Positions 21,029-34,853 of a stretch of 64,000 nt of DNA are shown in pieces. The stretch comes from Musa acuminata AAA Group (Eukaryota; Streptophyta; Magnoliopsida; Zingiberales; Musaceae). The notes beneath the pieces are model-generated. The model ran no database searches and had not been told where the DNA came from. It saw only the letters and a program-made list of their open reading frames with translations. The stretch's first letter is position 1; every line of letters starts with the position of its first letter. The stretch is taken from the NCBI RefSeq assembly GCF_036884655.1, contig NC_088357.1:47446001-47510000 (forward strand), read 5' to 3'. Made by a program: the position numbers and the translations under genes.

Positions 21029-24000
21029 ATGAGCATCCAAACCGCATTCCGTGGCGTCGCGCTTCCGAGCCTCACTCCCGCCTCCTCGTCGCCCCATCGT
21101 CCCCCTCGTTTCATGATTCGTGCAGAAGGTTTGCTCTCTTTAACTCTCTCTCCTGACCTTCAGCGCCTTGATTGATTCAAGTATTGGCCTCTCTCTCTCT
21201 CTCTCTCTCTACTTTTCCTTTTCTGAATTGAAGGGTTTGATTTAATTGGTAACCTTTAGGAGCTCAGAGGTTGACGTGCGGTTTTCTGGATCTTCCTTTG
21301 TGACGATTCAGCTCATTTTTAGGAATTCTCGTGCAAAAAACCCTAGAAATCACATTTTTTCAGGGAGGAACAAGTTGCTGTTTGATGAAATGCGCTTAAC
21401 CATACCGTTGCAAGCTACCGTTTTGGTATTGCGGGATTGTGGTACAAATTGGAACAAAAATCCTTGTACTATCACTAGCATTCATACATAGAGGAAATTA
21501 GATATTTAGAGTTCGCAAGAAGTACTAACTATTAAAAATAGATAGATCATATATGAAAGTTCTTATCAGATAATATTAAGCCTTGTAAATGCTATATGTT
21601 GTCCGTACATGCTATGGAATAGTTTTAACATTTGAATTTTTGTAGTGGAGCCATCTGATAAATCTGTTGAGGTTATGAGGAAGTTCTCAGAGCAATATGC
21701 CCGTCGTTCAGGAACTTACTTTTGTGTTGACAAAGGAGTCACTGCTGTTGTTATCAAGGTAATTCTAAAGTATCAATCGCATATTTATTTGTAGTGCTTG
21801 AGTCATTTTTATGTTATTGGTTCCTCTGTGACTGTATAATTTATTAGGAACAATTTGCATCCCTACTCATTTATTAAACATCTAATCTTTAATGAGCACG
21901 TTAAAATTAATGATACTGTGTCTTTTAAGTTTTTAACTATTTATTACTATGATATTCTACTACCAAGCATACTCCAGAGTTTTACAGCTTTTCCTACAAA
22001 GATATAAATTCTTTAGCATATGATCAGACACAGAGAATGGTAAGAAGAATGCAGATTCATTCATGTACCATGATGAAAGTCTGCTTATACCCAGCCTTTC
22101 GCAGTTGAAAGTCGAAAATTTTAACTAGCTGAGTTTCTGGAGCAAAGTTGCCTTCTAGATGCTTTTGTCTGTGAACTAGATGCTTTTATTTTAAAATTCA
22201 CTAAAGAAAATGATTGCTATCTGTGTGAAGCATGAACCTTCATGTTGAGGATCAGGTTTGTTGAAGCATCTAACTCGTAGATCCTTTTTCACCTGTTTCT
22301 TTCCACAGAACTAAAGAATCTTTTACTTCCATAATTGCTGCTTGACATAATCATACATAAACTGCTATTTGTAGTACTGTATCACATACTACTACCTTGT
22401 TGATATTGTTTTTCTTGAACATCTAAAAGGTTGAATGAGGACTTGATCTTTCTTCTTTAGGTTAACCAGGCTTCTACTTTCGCCCTATATTAATTTGCTG
22501 TCCACCCAATCACCCAGCCAAACTGTTTTTTATAGTTACAACTATATGGCTGTATAAGAAAACATACTGCCATATCAGGATATTGTATTTATACAGCTAT
22601 ATAAATATAATGATGTTTTATAGCCATATGTATATCTGTAATAGATGGGGGCAAGTTAAGTTGCACCCTCAAACCAAGGGTAATGATTGAATGATTCATA
22701 GAAGAAAAAAGGAGTGGGGATAAAAATTTGTCATTTAGGCTTTTTCCTTAAAAATTGGTCATAGAAGGGCCCTTACATCAATAAGAATCAAAGCAGCTGC
22801 TTCTTAATAACTCCACAAGCTAAGCCAACTGATCTTTAAAGTATAGCCTTCAAAATTTTAAATTAGTAACAATTTAATGTAAAATTGATTTTTTTGCATT
22901 ATTTTTAAGAAAAAATTATGCTTTAGCTCTTTTTCTTAACCTACTCATGCGTAAAACATCAAAACTATCATTGTAATGAATTTCTAGATACTAGGAGTGC
23001 CAACATACATGTTTACCTATGACTTGATAATTGCCTCTTGATAAATTAAGTTTGTAGCTAATTGCATCAGTGCATGCCACATGATCTTGATAGCAGCACA
23101 ATACTCGGATGCCTTCTCTTGCAATGGTCACAGCAGTTCTTTGTTGGCCGTACACATATGTGGAAATAAGTTAATGATGGAGTATACAAAATCTGCAACA
23201 TTGTTTATTCTGATGGGACTAAGACTATTTAGTATACTACTAAATCTTCTTTTACTAATCTATGGTTTTGCCTATAGCTCTTGGTTAAGAAATTTCTGTA
23301 ATTGCAAGTGTTGTTGGACGCACTGGTTGTAGGAATTATATATTGATCTTTCGTCTCTTGTTTCAATTTTTTTAATTCTATTATCTGGATTTCATTAAGA
23401 CCTTGACTACTGCAAAGAATACAAGCATTTTGTTGAGCTAAGAAGAACTATCAACTTCCACAGGGGCTTGCTGATCATAGAGACTCAGTGGGGGCACCTT
23501 TATGTCCTTGTAGGTAAATTCTTAAAAATATATATTTTTAAAAAAATTAGATTATTGGCCTATCTTCTATGCACTGAGGTATGTTGTTTGGCACAACCTA
23601 TGCATCAGGCATTATGATGACAAAGCTGCTGAAGTAGCACAAGGATTTTGGAACTGCCCATGTGTACCTATGCGAGAGAGGTGCTAATACTGAGACAACA
23701 TTCTCTAGAAACATATTGTCAAGCTGAGAATGAAGTTTATTATTTTTTGTTGATTAAATTTTAGAATCTCAACTTTGAACTTTTTAGAAGGTCTGGGAAT
23801 CCATTTCACTGCATGATTTCAGATTTTTTGACCGCAAATGGGAGTTTAAGATATAATTTTGTTTTTTGATATCCAAAACAGATCTTAACTTGTTCACATG
23901 ATCTAAATCCATCCCTGTTGTCACATTCTCTAACAACTTACCTAGCAACAGATGATGAACAGCTTGGAATTATCTAATTTATTATTTGATTTGAACAAAA

Positions 24001-25307
24001 TGGTCTTTTTAACTAGTTAACTTAGATGTTAATTCACAATGACTTGGTCTTTTATTAATGTGGTATTTTATTTGATTTGAACAAAATGGTCCTTTTAACT
24101 AGTTCTTAGATATTAATTCACAATGACTTAGTCTTTTTATTAATGTGGTGTTTTATCTGCTTCATTTTCTTTTGGATAACTAATAAATAATGCTCCTTAT
24201 GTGGTAGTCATACACTTGAGGGAAGTCTCTGTTGAAATATTATTTATTTTGGTAAATAATTTACTCCATGATATCCTTTAATATATCGTTGTGACTGCGC
24301 AGAAAGGAGTGTCATTGTATGCTTTTTCTCACACCTGACAATGATTTTGCTGGGACAGAGCAGGTATGTGATAAATCATTAGCTTTTGCTTTTGTGAATA
24401 TGTTTCTCGTTGTTGCATCTGGATAGTCTGATTTAAATTACTCTCTCTTGGAGATACAGGTTGAAGTTCCGTTGGACCACATAATTACCTTCTACTTAGG
24501 ATAAAGTTAAAGATTATAATATCCTGTAGTGTAGCTTATTCTTTTGCTTCGAAACCTTGTGTTCATTTTGCCCTACTATTGAAAATATTAGAAGATGTTA
24601 TCTTGTGTTGTAGCACACGAAGATACAATAACCGGAAATCAATATAATCTAAGTGATTTCGCGCCTTTTAATCTTTCACAAACAGAAAAAGTGATTGCTA
24701 ATAACAGCATTCATTAATTTCTGTGCTTACTTAAGTGATCAATGTTGACAATCTGAAATTAGTGGGAAAATATGATGACAATAGGTGTACTAAACATTTC
24801 AATCTTTCGTTTGAATTCTGTTAATGATTTGAAGTCTTTTTACTGGTAAGTTGAGGTGGTTTTTCCATCTCCACAATCATTTATGCAAACTGATTCCTCA
24901 AGTTCTTAGAGCTGTTTTTGGACTTGGTTAAAATAGATTATGAGTATTCTCTAAGTCTCCTTTTAGACATTCATAGTTGAAGTAGTTGATTTTTTTATAT
25001 TGCTAACAGTAATTAGTTGAAAGGTGCAGTAATTTTTTATATATATACTTGTGTTGTAACATGTGGCCTATTATCTGCATTCTCTGTGCATGCTAACTAA
25101 CATCTAATAGGAAACCTCAGCTTAATGTTGAATGGCAAGAAATTAATTTTTATTATCAAACCCGATGAATTGTTCTATTACACATGTTTGTTATATAGGA
25201 AGCGTCCGTTAATATTTTCTTCTTTCCACTTTGCTCGTCAACTGTTGTTTATTTTCTTTCAGGCTATCTCCTTCGAAGAGATCAAGGAAACAACATCCAA
25301 GATTTAG
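21029..25307 (+). CDS. FTRC: Ferredoxin-thioredoxin reductase catalytic (beta) chain, plastid, complete
   Basis: This chloroplast enzyme subunit takes electrons from photosystem-I-reduced ferredoxin and reduces thioredoxins, working with the variable chain. Six exons: 21029-21128, 21646-21758, 23464-23513, 23609-23680, 24303-24363 and 25263-25307, all GT-AG, giving 146 residues, the same length as I recall for Arabidopsis. Residues 1-33 form a Ser/Pro/Arg-rich transit peptide. The core has FCVDKGVT, then C85-P-C87, C104-P-C106 and C115-H-C117. By the known structure, C87 and C117 form the redox disulfide and C85, C104, C106 and C115 bind the 4Fe-4S cluster. All are present. The first ATG with a transit peptide was chosen as start. 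A CT repeat (21188-21210) lies in intron 1. Confidence 0.97.
23983..24153. repeat. About 86-bp tandem duplication in an FTRC intron
   Basis: Two adjacent copies begin TATTTGATTTGAACAAAATGG at 23983 and 24069 and run through TTCACAATGACTT and TTTTTATTAATGTGG. They differ at a few positions, so the duplication is not recent. Confidence 0.8.
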
Positions 25308-26561
25308 CCACCTTTTGCTATTCTGAGTATCCTTATGTATCCACTATATTTGATCATGTAGCAAAGAAGAAAACTGGCATTCTTGTTTCCTGCTTTCAAT
25401 ATCTACTGTAAGGTAGAAAATTCTCAAGCTTGTAACCTTCTGCAAACATGGTGGATGTTGTGTTTATAGTTCTAAGGAATCTATGAGCATCTTGCCCTAG
25501 ATCATCAGCCATCTTCTTCCCCAGCTTGAACATTGAAGAAGTCGACATGAATCACGGAAAATTTGAAGAAAAACTTCTCTGTTCATAAATGTAACCATTT
25601 GCCATCAAGAATATTCATCATATGTACTTAAAATGGCTGTTGATGACATGGGTTTCTTTCTGATCTCATCACAGCTGCTAGTTGTCGAGAGTCATGTATG
25701 CACAAATTTGACATGGTATTATTCACTTTATTCCTATATGGTGTGAGGAGAGTGTATTCTCGCTTAAACACAACCTCTCTATTTTTTTTTGGGTAATTTG
25801 AAAATAAAAAATGGTTTTCTATAACGTTGAGGCAAATGCAAAGTGACAAAAGGGTCACTTGACAATTGCATCGTCATTGATGCAAATACAGAGTGACACT
25901 TATATTTTATCGTCAATCTTTTCATCCACAACAATCATTTATGGTTCTTAACGATATCATCATATCGTCCGTCACTAACCAAGATGAACTTTGAAACTCT
26001 CATCGTTGCTCTTATCATCTACAATACTCACTCTCACTCGTGATTTATATGTTTTACTTTTATAATTACACAGATATTAATATATTTTTTAAAAAAAATT
26101 AAATTACTAAAAGTATTTAGCTACGATGGGTAGACAAGTTTTCTACATGGAAACAAGTGCAACAATTAGTCCTCATCAGTTTGTACAGTGCTAATGACTA
26201 CAATATGATTCTTAGATTAAAGAACGGTACCCACAACAAACTGTTTCTGCCGCTTCCCCGTCTCACTTTATCTCTCCCTCCTTTTCCTTTCTCGATGTAC
26301 CTCTATTCCTCCCTCCCTCCCTCACTTTCTTAGTTCTCCTGCTGTTTCTCTTTTAACGGAAGCCGATCCCTGAGCGATTTCCAGGCGAATCCCTTCTCGC
26401 CTCCTCTTTTCCCTCGCTCCCTCTCTCGCTTGCCCTCTGCCAACCGATTTCTAGGGTTTCTCGCGACCAGGAACTAATCAAGGTGCAGCTGATCTTCCCC
26501 TTTTCCTATACATTTAGGTGCCGATCGACCCGGCTTGTGAGAGGAGGAGGAGGAGTGGGAG
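25308..26561. other. FTRC 3' UTR, intergenic DNA and 5' leader of the SAM gene
   Basis: The first few hundred bases are probably the FTRC 3' UTR. From about 26240 the sequence turns C/T-rich (CTCCCTCCCTCCCTC and similar), typical of a plant 5' leader, and leads into the ATG at 26562. No other gene is seen. Confidence 0.5.
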
Positions 26562-29500
26562 ATGTCTGCTCGGCCTCACGTCACCATCACTCTGGGCCGG
26601 AGTGGGCAGGTAAACCTCGCAGACGAAATCTCTCTGTAAAGCCTGACCTTGGAGTTGGATTGACGTTGGGTGGCTTCATGTGTTGTTGATTCTGGCCGTA
26701 ATTGTCTTCAAATGCTTCTGCCGAGTCGTCCGTCAACCTTGTTGGGTTTTGAGTTGATTTTGTTAGTTAGGAAGGGTTCGATATTCTGTTTTGGGTTTCT
26801 TGTATCAAAATCTGCGTAGATGGATTTTAGTTGGTTTGAGCTTGGTGCAGAATCTACCGCTTAGAAGAACGACATCTTGCAAGAATGATAGAGTGAAACT
26901 GAGATTATGGCTATTTGGATTTCTCATGGATTGACATTTCTATGATAACTAAGCCACGTTGTTGTTGGCCCATATCTCGCTCTGATGAATTGTAATTTTA
27001 TGCACTACCCTCCATTTCTTCAGATAGTATAAGGATCTTGTTTCTTCTTCAGTGAAAAGTGTAATTTGGAACGGCAATCTGCAAACATGTGATCTCCATT
27101 TCCGCTCCACTTTGTCATACTTGATTTGTCTATCTGCTGAATACAAGATCTATAGCACATGGTCTATTTATAAGTCTGTTGATTTCCCTTGACGTTGTGC
27201 CCAATGAATGGAGTGTAATCTAATGAATAGTTGAAAGTAAATTTCTTCTTTGTGAGAAGAAAATGTTGACTATCCCAACTGAGTTGAAGATTTATTGAAA
27301 CAAAAAGGTGTTGGGAAGGAGAAGTTGGATTCAAATATGTTCTTGCTGAAGACAATTACACAATTGCTAGCGTTTCAGCTTGTGGCTTTATTGGACCATG
27401 GGCCTGTTGATTTTCTTATGGAACCATTTTTTTTTTCAAAAAATAATTGATACTGCTGAAATTAACTGTTATCCTTGATTGCACCAGCGACTAGCGTTGC
27501 ATATCTCAAAGTGTAACTTTTCCATGTTTCCAAGGGACCTTTTCCTCTCAGGTTTCTTCGTTTGGGGAAATTGTGTGTCTACTTATGACATTTGACAGTT
27601 TGCAACAAAAATGGAAAACCTAACAAAAAGGTCTCCCTCAAACTATTACAACTGAAAATTTGGCAAATATCAACTGAAAATTTTGAAACTATTACATTAG
27701 GTTCAAAGCCTTGTTGGCCCTACCCTAAGTTAAAACATGCTCATGAGTTGAATTCAGGAGTCACCGAATAGTTTACTCCCACTTATTGGACTGGATAATT
27801 TTGATTAGTATATATAAGTTTTTGAATCTGCTGTGAACGCTCCTCTTATGCGTGGTTAAAAGGAAAACTTTCCTAAAATAAGTACATCTTTTGAGATCTT
27901 AGCATCGACCATCTTGACCTTTTCCTTTCTTGATGATTGCAGTTTGTCAAGAGAGCGAGACCTGGAGCTGATTTTGGTCAATCTGACCATGACATTTCAT
28001 CAGGAAGACACCAGCCAACAAGAGAAAGGTCAGGAAGCGACATGACCGATTCCAGTTTGTATGGGAGTCAACACAAGAACAAACGGTATTCTTTTTTCCC
28101 TTCTGACAGAAATAAACTTTATGTGAAAAAACAATTGTTTTGGCAGGGATTCAACTGCCAGTCTGATACCAGTTTTCGAAACTTGTTGAACCAGTATAAT
28201 ACTAGTATACCAATCGACCTATACTATCTGTGTTGATTGAATAAAATAGTACAATACTTAACCTGCTGTTGTCTTCTTTTGTTGTGACAATGATTTTTTA
28301 ACCTTTTCTTAGAAAGTTTGCTCTTCTTATAATCTAATTTATGAATAGGACAAGCTGAAGATGGCAGAGTTTGGTTAATTGCGTGGTCTTCTTGGGGTAG
28401 TTGTTTATCTTACTTTATATGCAGCACTGAAAAGATTGCTCTTTTTAATCCTGATTGTACTATTATTCTAGTTTATTACAATCTTTTTCCTTTTTAAGAT
28501 ATATATGTTTAGCTACTCCACAATTTATTTCAATCTGTATTTTCTTTGACTATGATTTCTATTCTGTGCAGCATTAGAACAGAAAACAACAATTCCAGCT
28601 CAGGTGAGTATAAACATACAAACAAATCAGAATAAACATCCATCTTTAAGATCTTCAAGACTAATTGTTTTTATTTCATACAATTTTTTGTTGATGTTGG
28701 TGTCTTAAACAAACAAAGATCGTCAGATTGGACGAAATGATCTTCGATTTAAACTTATAAATAAAAGTTTATTTCGAAAAACTGGTACTGGAGGGGGAGG
28801 ACAAAATGATGTTGATCTTCGTGAAAAACTCTCAAGGATCAGGGAGATTTCGTTCAAATCCAATCCAAGAAGGAATTTAAGAGAATTCAGAACTTCTGGC
28901 ACTGTAAGGCGACTGCCTCCTACAAGAAGTGTAGATGATTTACTTCAGTTGGATTCAAAGAGAAAATCTTACTCTTCACGGACTGTCGATGAGAGAAGAC
29001 ATAGATCACCGGATAAACTTATTCGCAATGCTAGGCCTTTTTACTCCCCAAGAAGTCATGAGGATGCTTCCAGACATTCAAGTTTTATTAAAAATGATCG
29101 AGTTAATTCTTCTAGAACTATTTCTTCCATGGGCAAGACTGGACTTCTAATTGATGCAGGAAAGTCTGGTATTCGAGATTCTTCATCTGGGAGCATTATG
29201 CACAGAAGCACACATAAGGTATATCATTGATTTCTGCAAATGGGTTGCTTGCTGTTACACTAAATTTTCTTAGGATTATAAACTGTGTACATGAATGAAT
29301 CTACTCAACTTTATTGCACCAACAGATGAGCGATGAGTGGCAAATAATAAATTTATTTGGTTAGTCGTTACATGGGCATTGAGTAGGTATGCCTCTACTC
29401 TTTCTGTGTAGGTGCCAGTTATATGGTAGCTTTTAATTTTCTTTGAAAATAGGTGTGGAATTGAAAAAAATTCTAGATTTTTGGTTATTACCACATTGGG

Positions 29501-32159
29501 CATCAAGGAGGAGCCTGTGCATGTCAGGATATCGTTGGACGCATTCAACTTGGAATATACCTTTTTATGAAGTGGTGACCCCTGTTCCTTACCACCATGC
29601 AGACATACAAAGGAAAATGAAATTATTTGAGATTGAGTGAAAGAGGGACCTATAATTTGGAATTTAAAGATGAGACATGTATAAACTTGAGTTTATTTCA
29701 AGGTTTTCAATTTTGGGTTGGACTGGACCAGCAGGTACGTGTTCAGTTCTACAAACACACAATATATATCAGAATGTACCTCTGCGTAGAGAAGGGGGAG
29801 GGGAGGAAGGGAAGACGAAGAAGTGGAGGGAAGGATAGGGGACGCTGCAATGGAGGAGGAGATGGGGTGTCAGTGGCAGAGGAGGATGAGGAGAACGAGC
29901 GTACCAATCAATAGGGCCTAGTGGTGGCAGATGCGGGTGATGGTTGGATGCGGATGCAAGCGAAGAGAGAGAGAGAGATGGGGGATTAGGTGTTTACTGT
30001 TAAGGTTTTTAATTTTTTGAAATAAAAATAAAAAATAAAAACCCGGGCTAGGCTTACCATCTGGTCCAAGCCTGTCCAAGCCCATTATCGGGCTTTTGAA
30101 CTGGGTGGTAAGCCAGGTTCACATGACTTAATGGGTGGTAAACCCTGAATCGCATATGGACCACCAGAGCTTCGGCAGTCCATGTGTTGATTTACATCTA
30201 GACCAGTAGATACTGATCGGTACATACCGAACAGGGCAAAATTGGATTCCTTGATTTATACTTGTTACATCAGATCACTTCTTTGTTATTTGCGAAATGC
30301 AACCAAGTAGCTTGTTCAATGTTTCAACTTTTTGTTTTAACTTCTTACAAGTATGTGATACATGTGGAGTCAAAATTATTTTGACATTGTCCTGGATGCC
30401 AGTTTGGGTAATGATACTTGTTCTCAATAAATTTTCTGGACTGTCTGGATAACCCAATTGTGAGTCCAATATATGTCCATAATCCACATATTCTCTCTTT
30501 CTTTATGATGCTCCTACAATATAATCAATAGTGTAGGCAGAACATGACTGACACTTGTAGCTCTACTTCTGGCAAACATAAAATTTGGTTGATGATATAC
30601 ATTCTAGAATCAGATGCATATACCGAGATAACATTTTGGAATATAATCAACAAGTGTTTGTCATGAGGCAGACACCAAATAGACACTGTTCTTCATTGGT
30701 CTAAACAAATTGTGAATTGCCAAAATTTTGATTCTTCACTTCTAGGCTAGCTTTTTTTTTTGATGTCACCATGTAAGTTTCCATTTTCATTGTATAAGAT
30801 GTTAAGACATGGGAATGAACATTTGCATATGAGCAAAAAGTGACATCTGATTGCTGTGCATGGGTCTAACATCTAGTTGACAATGAGTTTTAGTTACTGA
30901 ATGCATAATTTGGGAAAAAGCTTTGTATGTTTAGAATGCTTATATTTAGATTTTAAGTGAGGCACTGTACATGTCTACTATAATTGGTAATTTGATTATT
31001 TGCAGCCTGAAGAACCATTTACAGTTTCTAGCTTTCTGAATGCATTGGGTCTAGGAAAGTATGCCATTTTGTTTCAAGCAGAAGAGGTTTGTTTTTGTGA
31101 ATTCTTTTGTATGTCTATTTTGTCATTTTGATTCTTTAAACATGCTCAGAGTCTTTTATTAATATAAAATATAATTTGCAACCATTTTTCAAGGCATTTC
31201 CACTGGTTGAGAAATTTGACTTGTCCTACTGTCCTGTTGACCTCAAACTCATTTTGTGGTCAAATTTGACTATTTGTTGAGCTCAGATGGTATTTTTGTT
31301 GGGATTTGTTGCAAAGATTGTTGAAGGATTGACGTGGTATGGACCAAAGCTTGTTCTGGCTTATTGTTGCCTTGGTATTTGGTTCATGCATCCATTTTTT
31401 ATTATTAGTAGCTACTTGCCTATTACGATTCAAGAGACACCAACCTGCGCTTGGTGAAAGATGGACAAAGCATTGTGTTGATTGGTTATAAACTTATATC
31501 CTCTACTTTTGCTACCAGATTAGTTTAAAACATTGTCAAGGTTACAAGTTCTCTGGAGAAGACCCAGTAGGGCAGAACTCTTTTATAAGTTCCAAATTTT
31601 GGGTATCTATGTCCATTTAAAGTGGTATTTTACAAAAGCTGTCAAATTCTCTGGAGTTTCAGCTTTTTATGTAGCCAGATATCAACAACTTTTAAATGAG
31701 ACCATTGATCATATTCTCCTTTCTGCCTCTATGCTGCATGTACTTGGAGGTCAGTTTCCTTTAAGAAAGATTGCTACCCTGAAAGATATCTTCTATTTGG
31801 GTTAAGTGGAGAAGAAGAACCAAACTATAGATGCATTGTATTTGGGTTTGGTTTGTTTAGCCATATATTAGACTGTTGTAAGTATTGAAGCATACAATCT
31901 TTTTGGGCATCTGTTATAATGCCCAGGGGAACCTATCCTACAGGGAAGTATGTATAAGAGAAAAAATGATCTTTTTATATACTTTATTTGTTTCTTAATC
32001 TCATTTTAGTCACCTCACTGTTTAATTCCTTTGTTTCAACCCTTAATGAGACAAAGTTGCAGACATTTGCCTAATTTTTTCTTTGAATAAAAATGTGTTA
32101 CATTTTAATTAATGTTAAACACTGTTCAATGAGGACATTAATAAAGTGATTGCCCTTGG

Positions 32160-32226
<67 letters not shown>

Positions 32227-34041
32227 TTTGCCACGTCTTTAACTTGTATATGGCAGTATCTCAGGAACATTTATGTGACATTTTGACTTGCATAAGATTT
32301 TATGTTTCTTAATTCTTCCAATGTAAAATGTTATGGATCTTTTGTCCACCTATCTTTATTTTAGAACCTTTTTCCAAAATCTTTTGATGTTACTTAAAGA
32401 AAACCCTGTCACCATTGGTTTAAAATTCGATTATTATGTTGATTTATTACTTGCACTGCTTATTCTTAACAATCTGTGGAGTATCTCAAGCAGTCCTGAT
32501 GTCTCTGAGGGTCTAGAGGTGGATCTCTGAATTAAGCTCCTAGAACATGATATTATTGTTTAAGAATGATTCCTTTAAGTTCTAGTCAATCAACAAGGTC
32601 TAGTTAATCAACAGACATTTTTCAACCTTCTTGTTAATATCAAGCTGTACTTAATTACTTTTCCTGTTTCCGATCAAAATCTATAATTATGAGTATCTTT
32701 TTTGCATGTTGTGAAAGTTCTGTTGTAAAAGTTTGTACTTGACATTTTCTTGTGTACATATATGTATTTGTAGTGATATGACCATCTATACATAGCAGGA
32801 GAAACCTCTGGTTTAGATGTCTCCCACAGTTAAATGCTGGTGTCAAATAATAGCTCAACCCAAACATTTTGGAAAGTGGATCATACTTCTTATCTAGTTC
32901 ATTCGGCTTCTAACTCCAATTTGGTAAAATAATTCTGTAGTTATAACTTATGTCAAATAAGTTTGAGTTGCACATCCAGAGGCATCTGGTCTATTATGTA
33001 TATAGATAAAATTTAGGGTCTTCTAGTTGTATGTTGAGATCAGTTGCAATAGTACACCTGTTTCCTGCAAAAAGTCCCATGTTTTCTGTTTAATTTTCAC
33101 ACATTAATTCCATAAATTATTGCAGGTAGTTACTGTTTGATGGTATAAATGCTGAGATGGTCTGTCAAGCTATCTCTGTCTTTTGGTTAGGTCAGTAGGA
33201 AAACGTATTGGTCTGCTTCCCCATGTCAGGTCAAGATGAAGTAATTTAATTGGTTTTGGATCACTTAAAAGAACTTGATTTAATATGGACCGTTTAATTA
33301 CTAGGTAACCTTTTGTGACACCATGAATGGTACTAGCCATTATATGATTGTACATTTTTGTTAAAGAAATGATATATTATGTAAAATACCTGAGTTTGCA
33401 ATGACTGATAATGCTGCTCCACAAATCAATCATTCTGAAAAGTGGTATTTATACATGTCACACAACATAAGAACCCTCAAACCTTCTCTTTGGAAAAGTT
33501 ATCTTGCATTTACTCCATGGAAAGTCATCCCATTGTGCTGCTCAACTACGTTTCCTGATATTTTCATCACAAAGATATCCTTCAATGCTGTTCGTATATA
33601 GCCTAAACTTCCAAGTTTCGCAATATTGTTGACTCAGTATGTGATTATTCAATTGCAGATAGACATGACTTCACTGAGGGAGATGGGAGACCATGACCTC
33701 AAGGAACTGGGTATTCCCATGGTAATTATACTTTTCTTGGTACTGCATACTTTCAGAGATTTGTTTTCAGAAAATGACTGCGTTTTTGTTCTACTTGCAC
33801 TGTCATCTTGAACATTTGAAAAATTAGCAAGGCCATTCTTGAACATGCCAAAGAACATGACATCTTGTGCAGTATGCATTAAGTAGATTTTCTGATGATA
33901 ATTATGCCAGTAAAATGTTTCCCTGTTACTGTATGATATCTCCGGATTTTAGATTCTGATGATAGGTGGTTCCATGTGCAGGGACCTAGGAAGAAGATTC
34001 TTCTGGCAGTATTATCTCATACAAAACACCACTATTTGTGA
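26562..34041 (+). CDS. Small SAM (sterile alpha motif) domain protein, complete
   Basis: Seven exons: 26562-26609, 27943-28085, 28572-28603, 28719-29218, 31006-31086, 33659-33721 and 33982-34041. They join in frame to 308 residues. The start MSARPHVTITLGRSGQ closely follows the conserved N-terminus I recall for plant SAM proteins such as At3g07760. The middle (about residues 70-240) is Arg/Ser-rich and low in order, with repeated RTS/RHRSP-like patches. The last 65 residues are a SAM domain: EEPFTVSSFLNALGLGKYAI, then LREMGDHDLKELGIP and GPRKKILLAVLSH. SAM domains mediate protein or RNA contacts; the specific role is unknown. Introns are long and contain repeats, including the (AT)n tract in the intron after exon 5. 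Confidence 0.88.
29700..30240. repeat. Probable inserted repeat in the SAM-gene intron
   Basis: This intron interval has a purine-rich block (29785-29985, GGGAGGGGAGGAAGGG type), then an A-rich stretch and GGCTAGGCTTACCATCTGGT-like sequence. It is bordered by ACCAG and GGTACATACCG motifs that also occur at 840-960 and 51655-51725. It looks like a dispersed non-coding element, but ends and family were not resolved. Confidence 0.4.
32162..32223. repeat. (AT)n microsatellite
   Basis: About 31 uninterrupted TA dinucleotides in the intron between exons 5 and 6 of the SAM gene. Confidence 0.97.
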
Positions 34042-34782
34042 GATTGTCCACTTTGATTTGAAATTCTCAATTACATCATGCTGTGGGTGTGTTGTACATT
34101 ATCAAAACAATGATCATTTTCATGTACTAGCTCCTAGCATTCTGAGGTTCATAAAGAATGATGACTTGATGAAAACCAAAAACTAAGATAAAGGAATGTC
34201 TATTGTTTCGAGTCATTCTTGTACAGACCAAGTTATTGGAAGTCTAATGTTGTTCTGAAATGAAAAGAAAACACTTACAGATGACGAGTTTGATGCAGAA
34301 AACACCATTCCTGGTTGGTGACAGAAACCAAGAGGCATGGTGGGAAGGAAAATGCATTAGAAGCAGATGTTTTGGTTGCAAATCTTGTATGTGCTCTTCA
34401 TGGAGAGTGGCACCACCTCTTTGCAGTTTGCAGAAGTTGACCGGGACTTTTCATGTCCCTCCAGTTTGGCCTTCTCCTCCTCACCTGCTTCAAATATTTT
34501 TCCCTGTGGTGAGAAGGTAACTGGTCATTGTGATCTTGTTTAGCCAATTAAAATCTGTTGTTGAGATCAGAATTCTAGTGTTTTACTCGGAAATAATGAC
34601 CATTCTCTCTCATGTTATCTTGCAGTGCGTTTTTCTATGGAGAAGGCGTGGGCTACATTACAGTGGAGAACTCAAATCTTCTGTCTTGCTTGATAGAACA
34701 AGATCTATCTTGATTCAGAGTAACAAGAAGATGGAGCAAGTGATTCATCTCTACATTGCCAACGCTCTCCAGTATCGGGTAA

Positions 34783-34853
<71 letters not shown>

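Noticed and set aside
34260..34520. 86-aa ORF after the SAM gene
   Set aside because: No recognisable motif, and it lies in probable 3' UTR.
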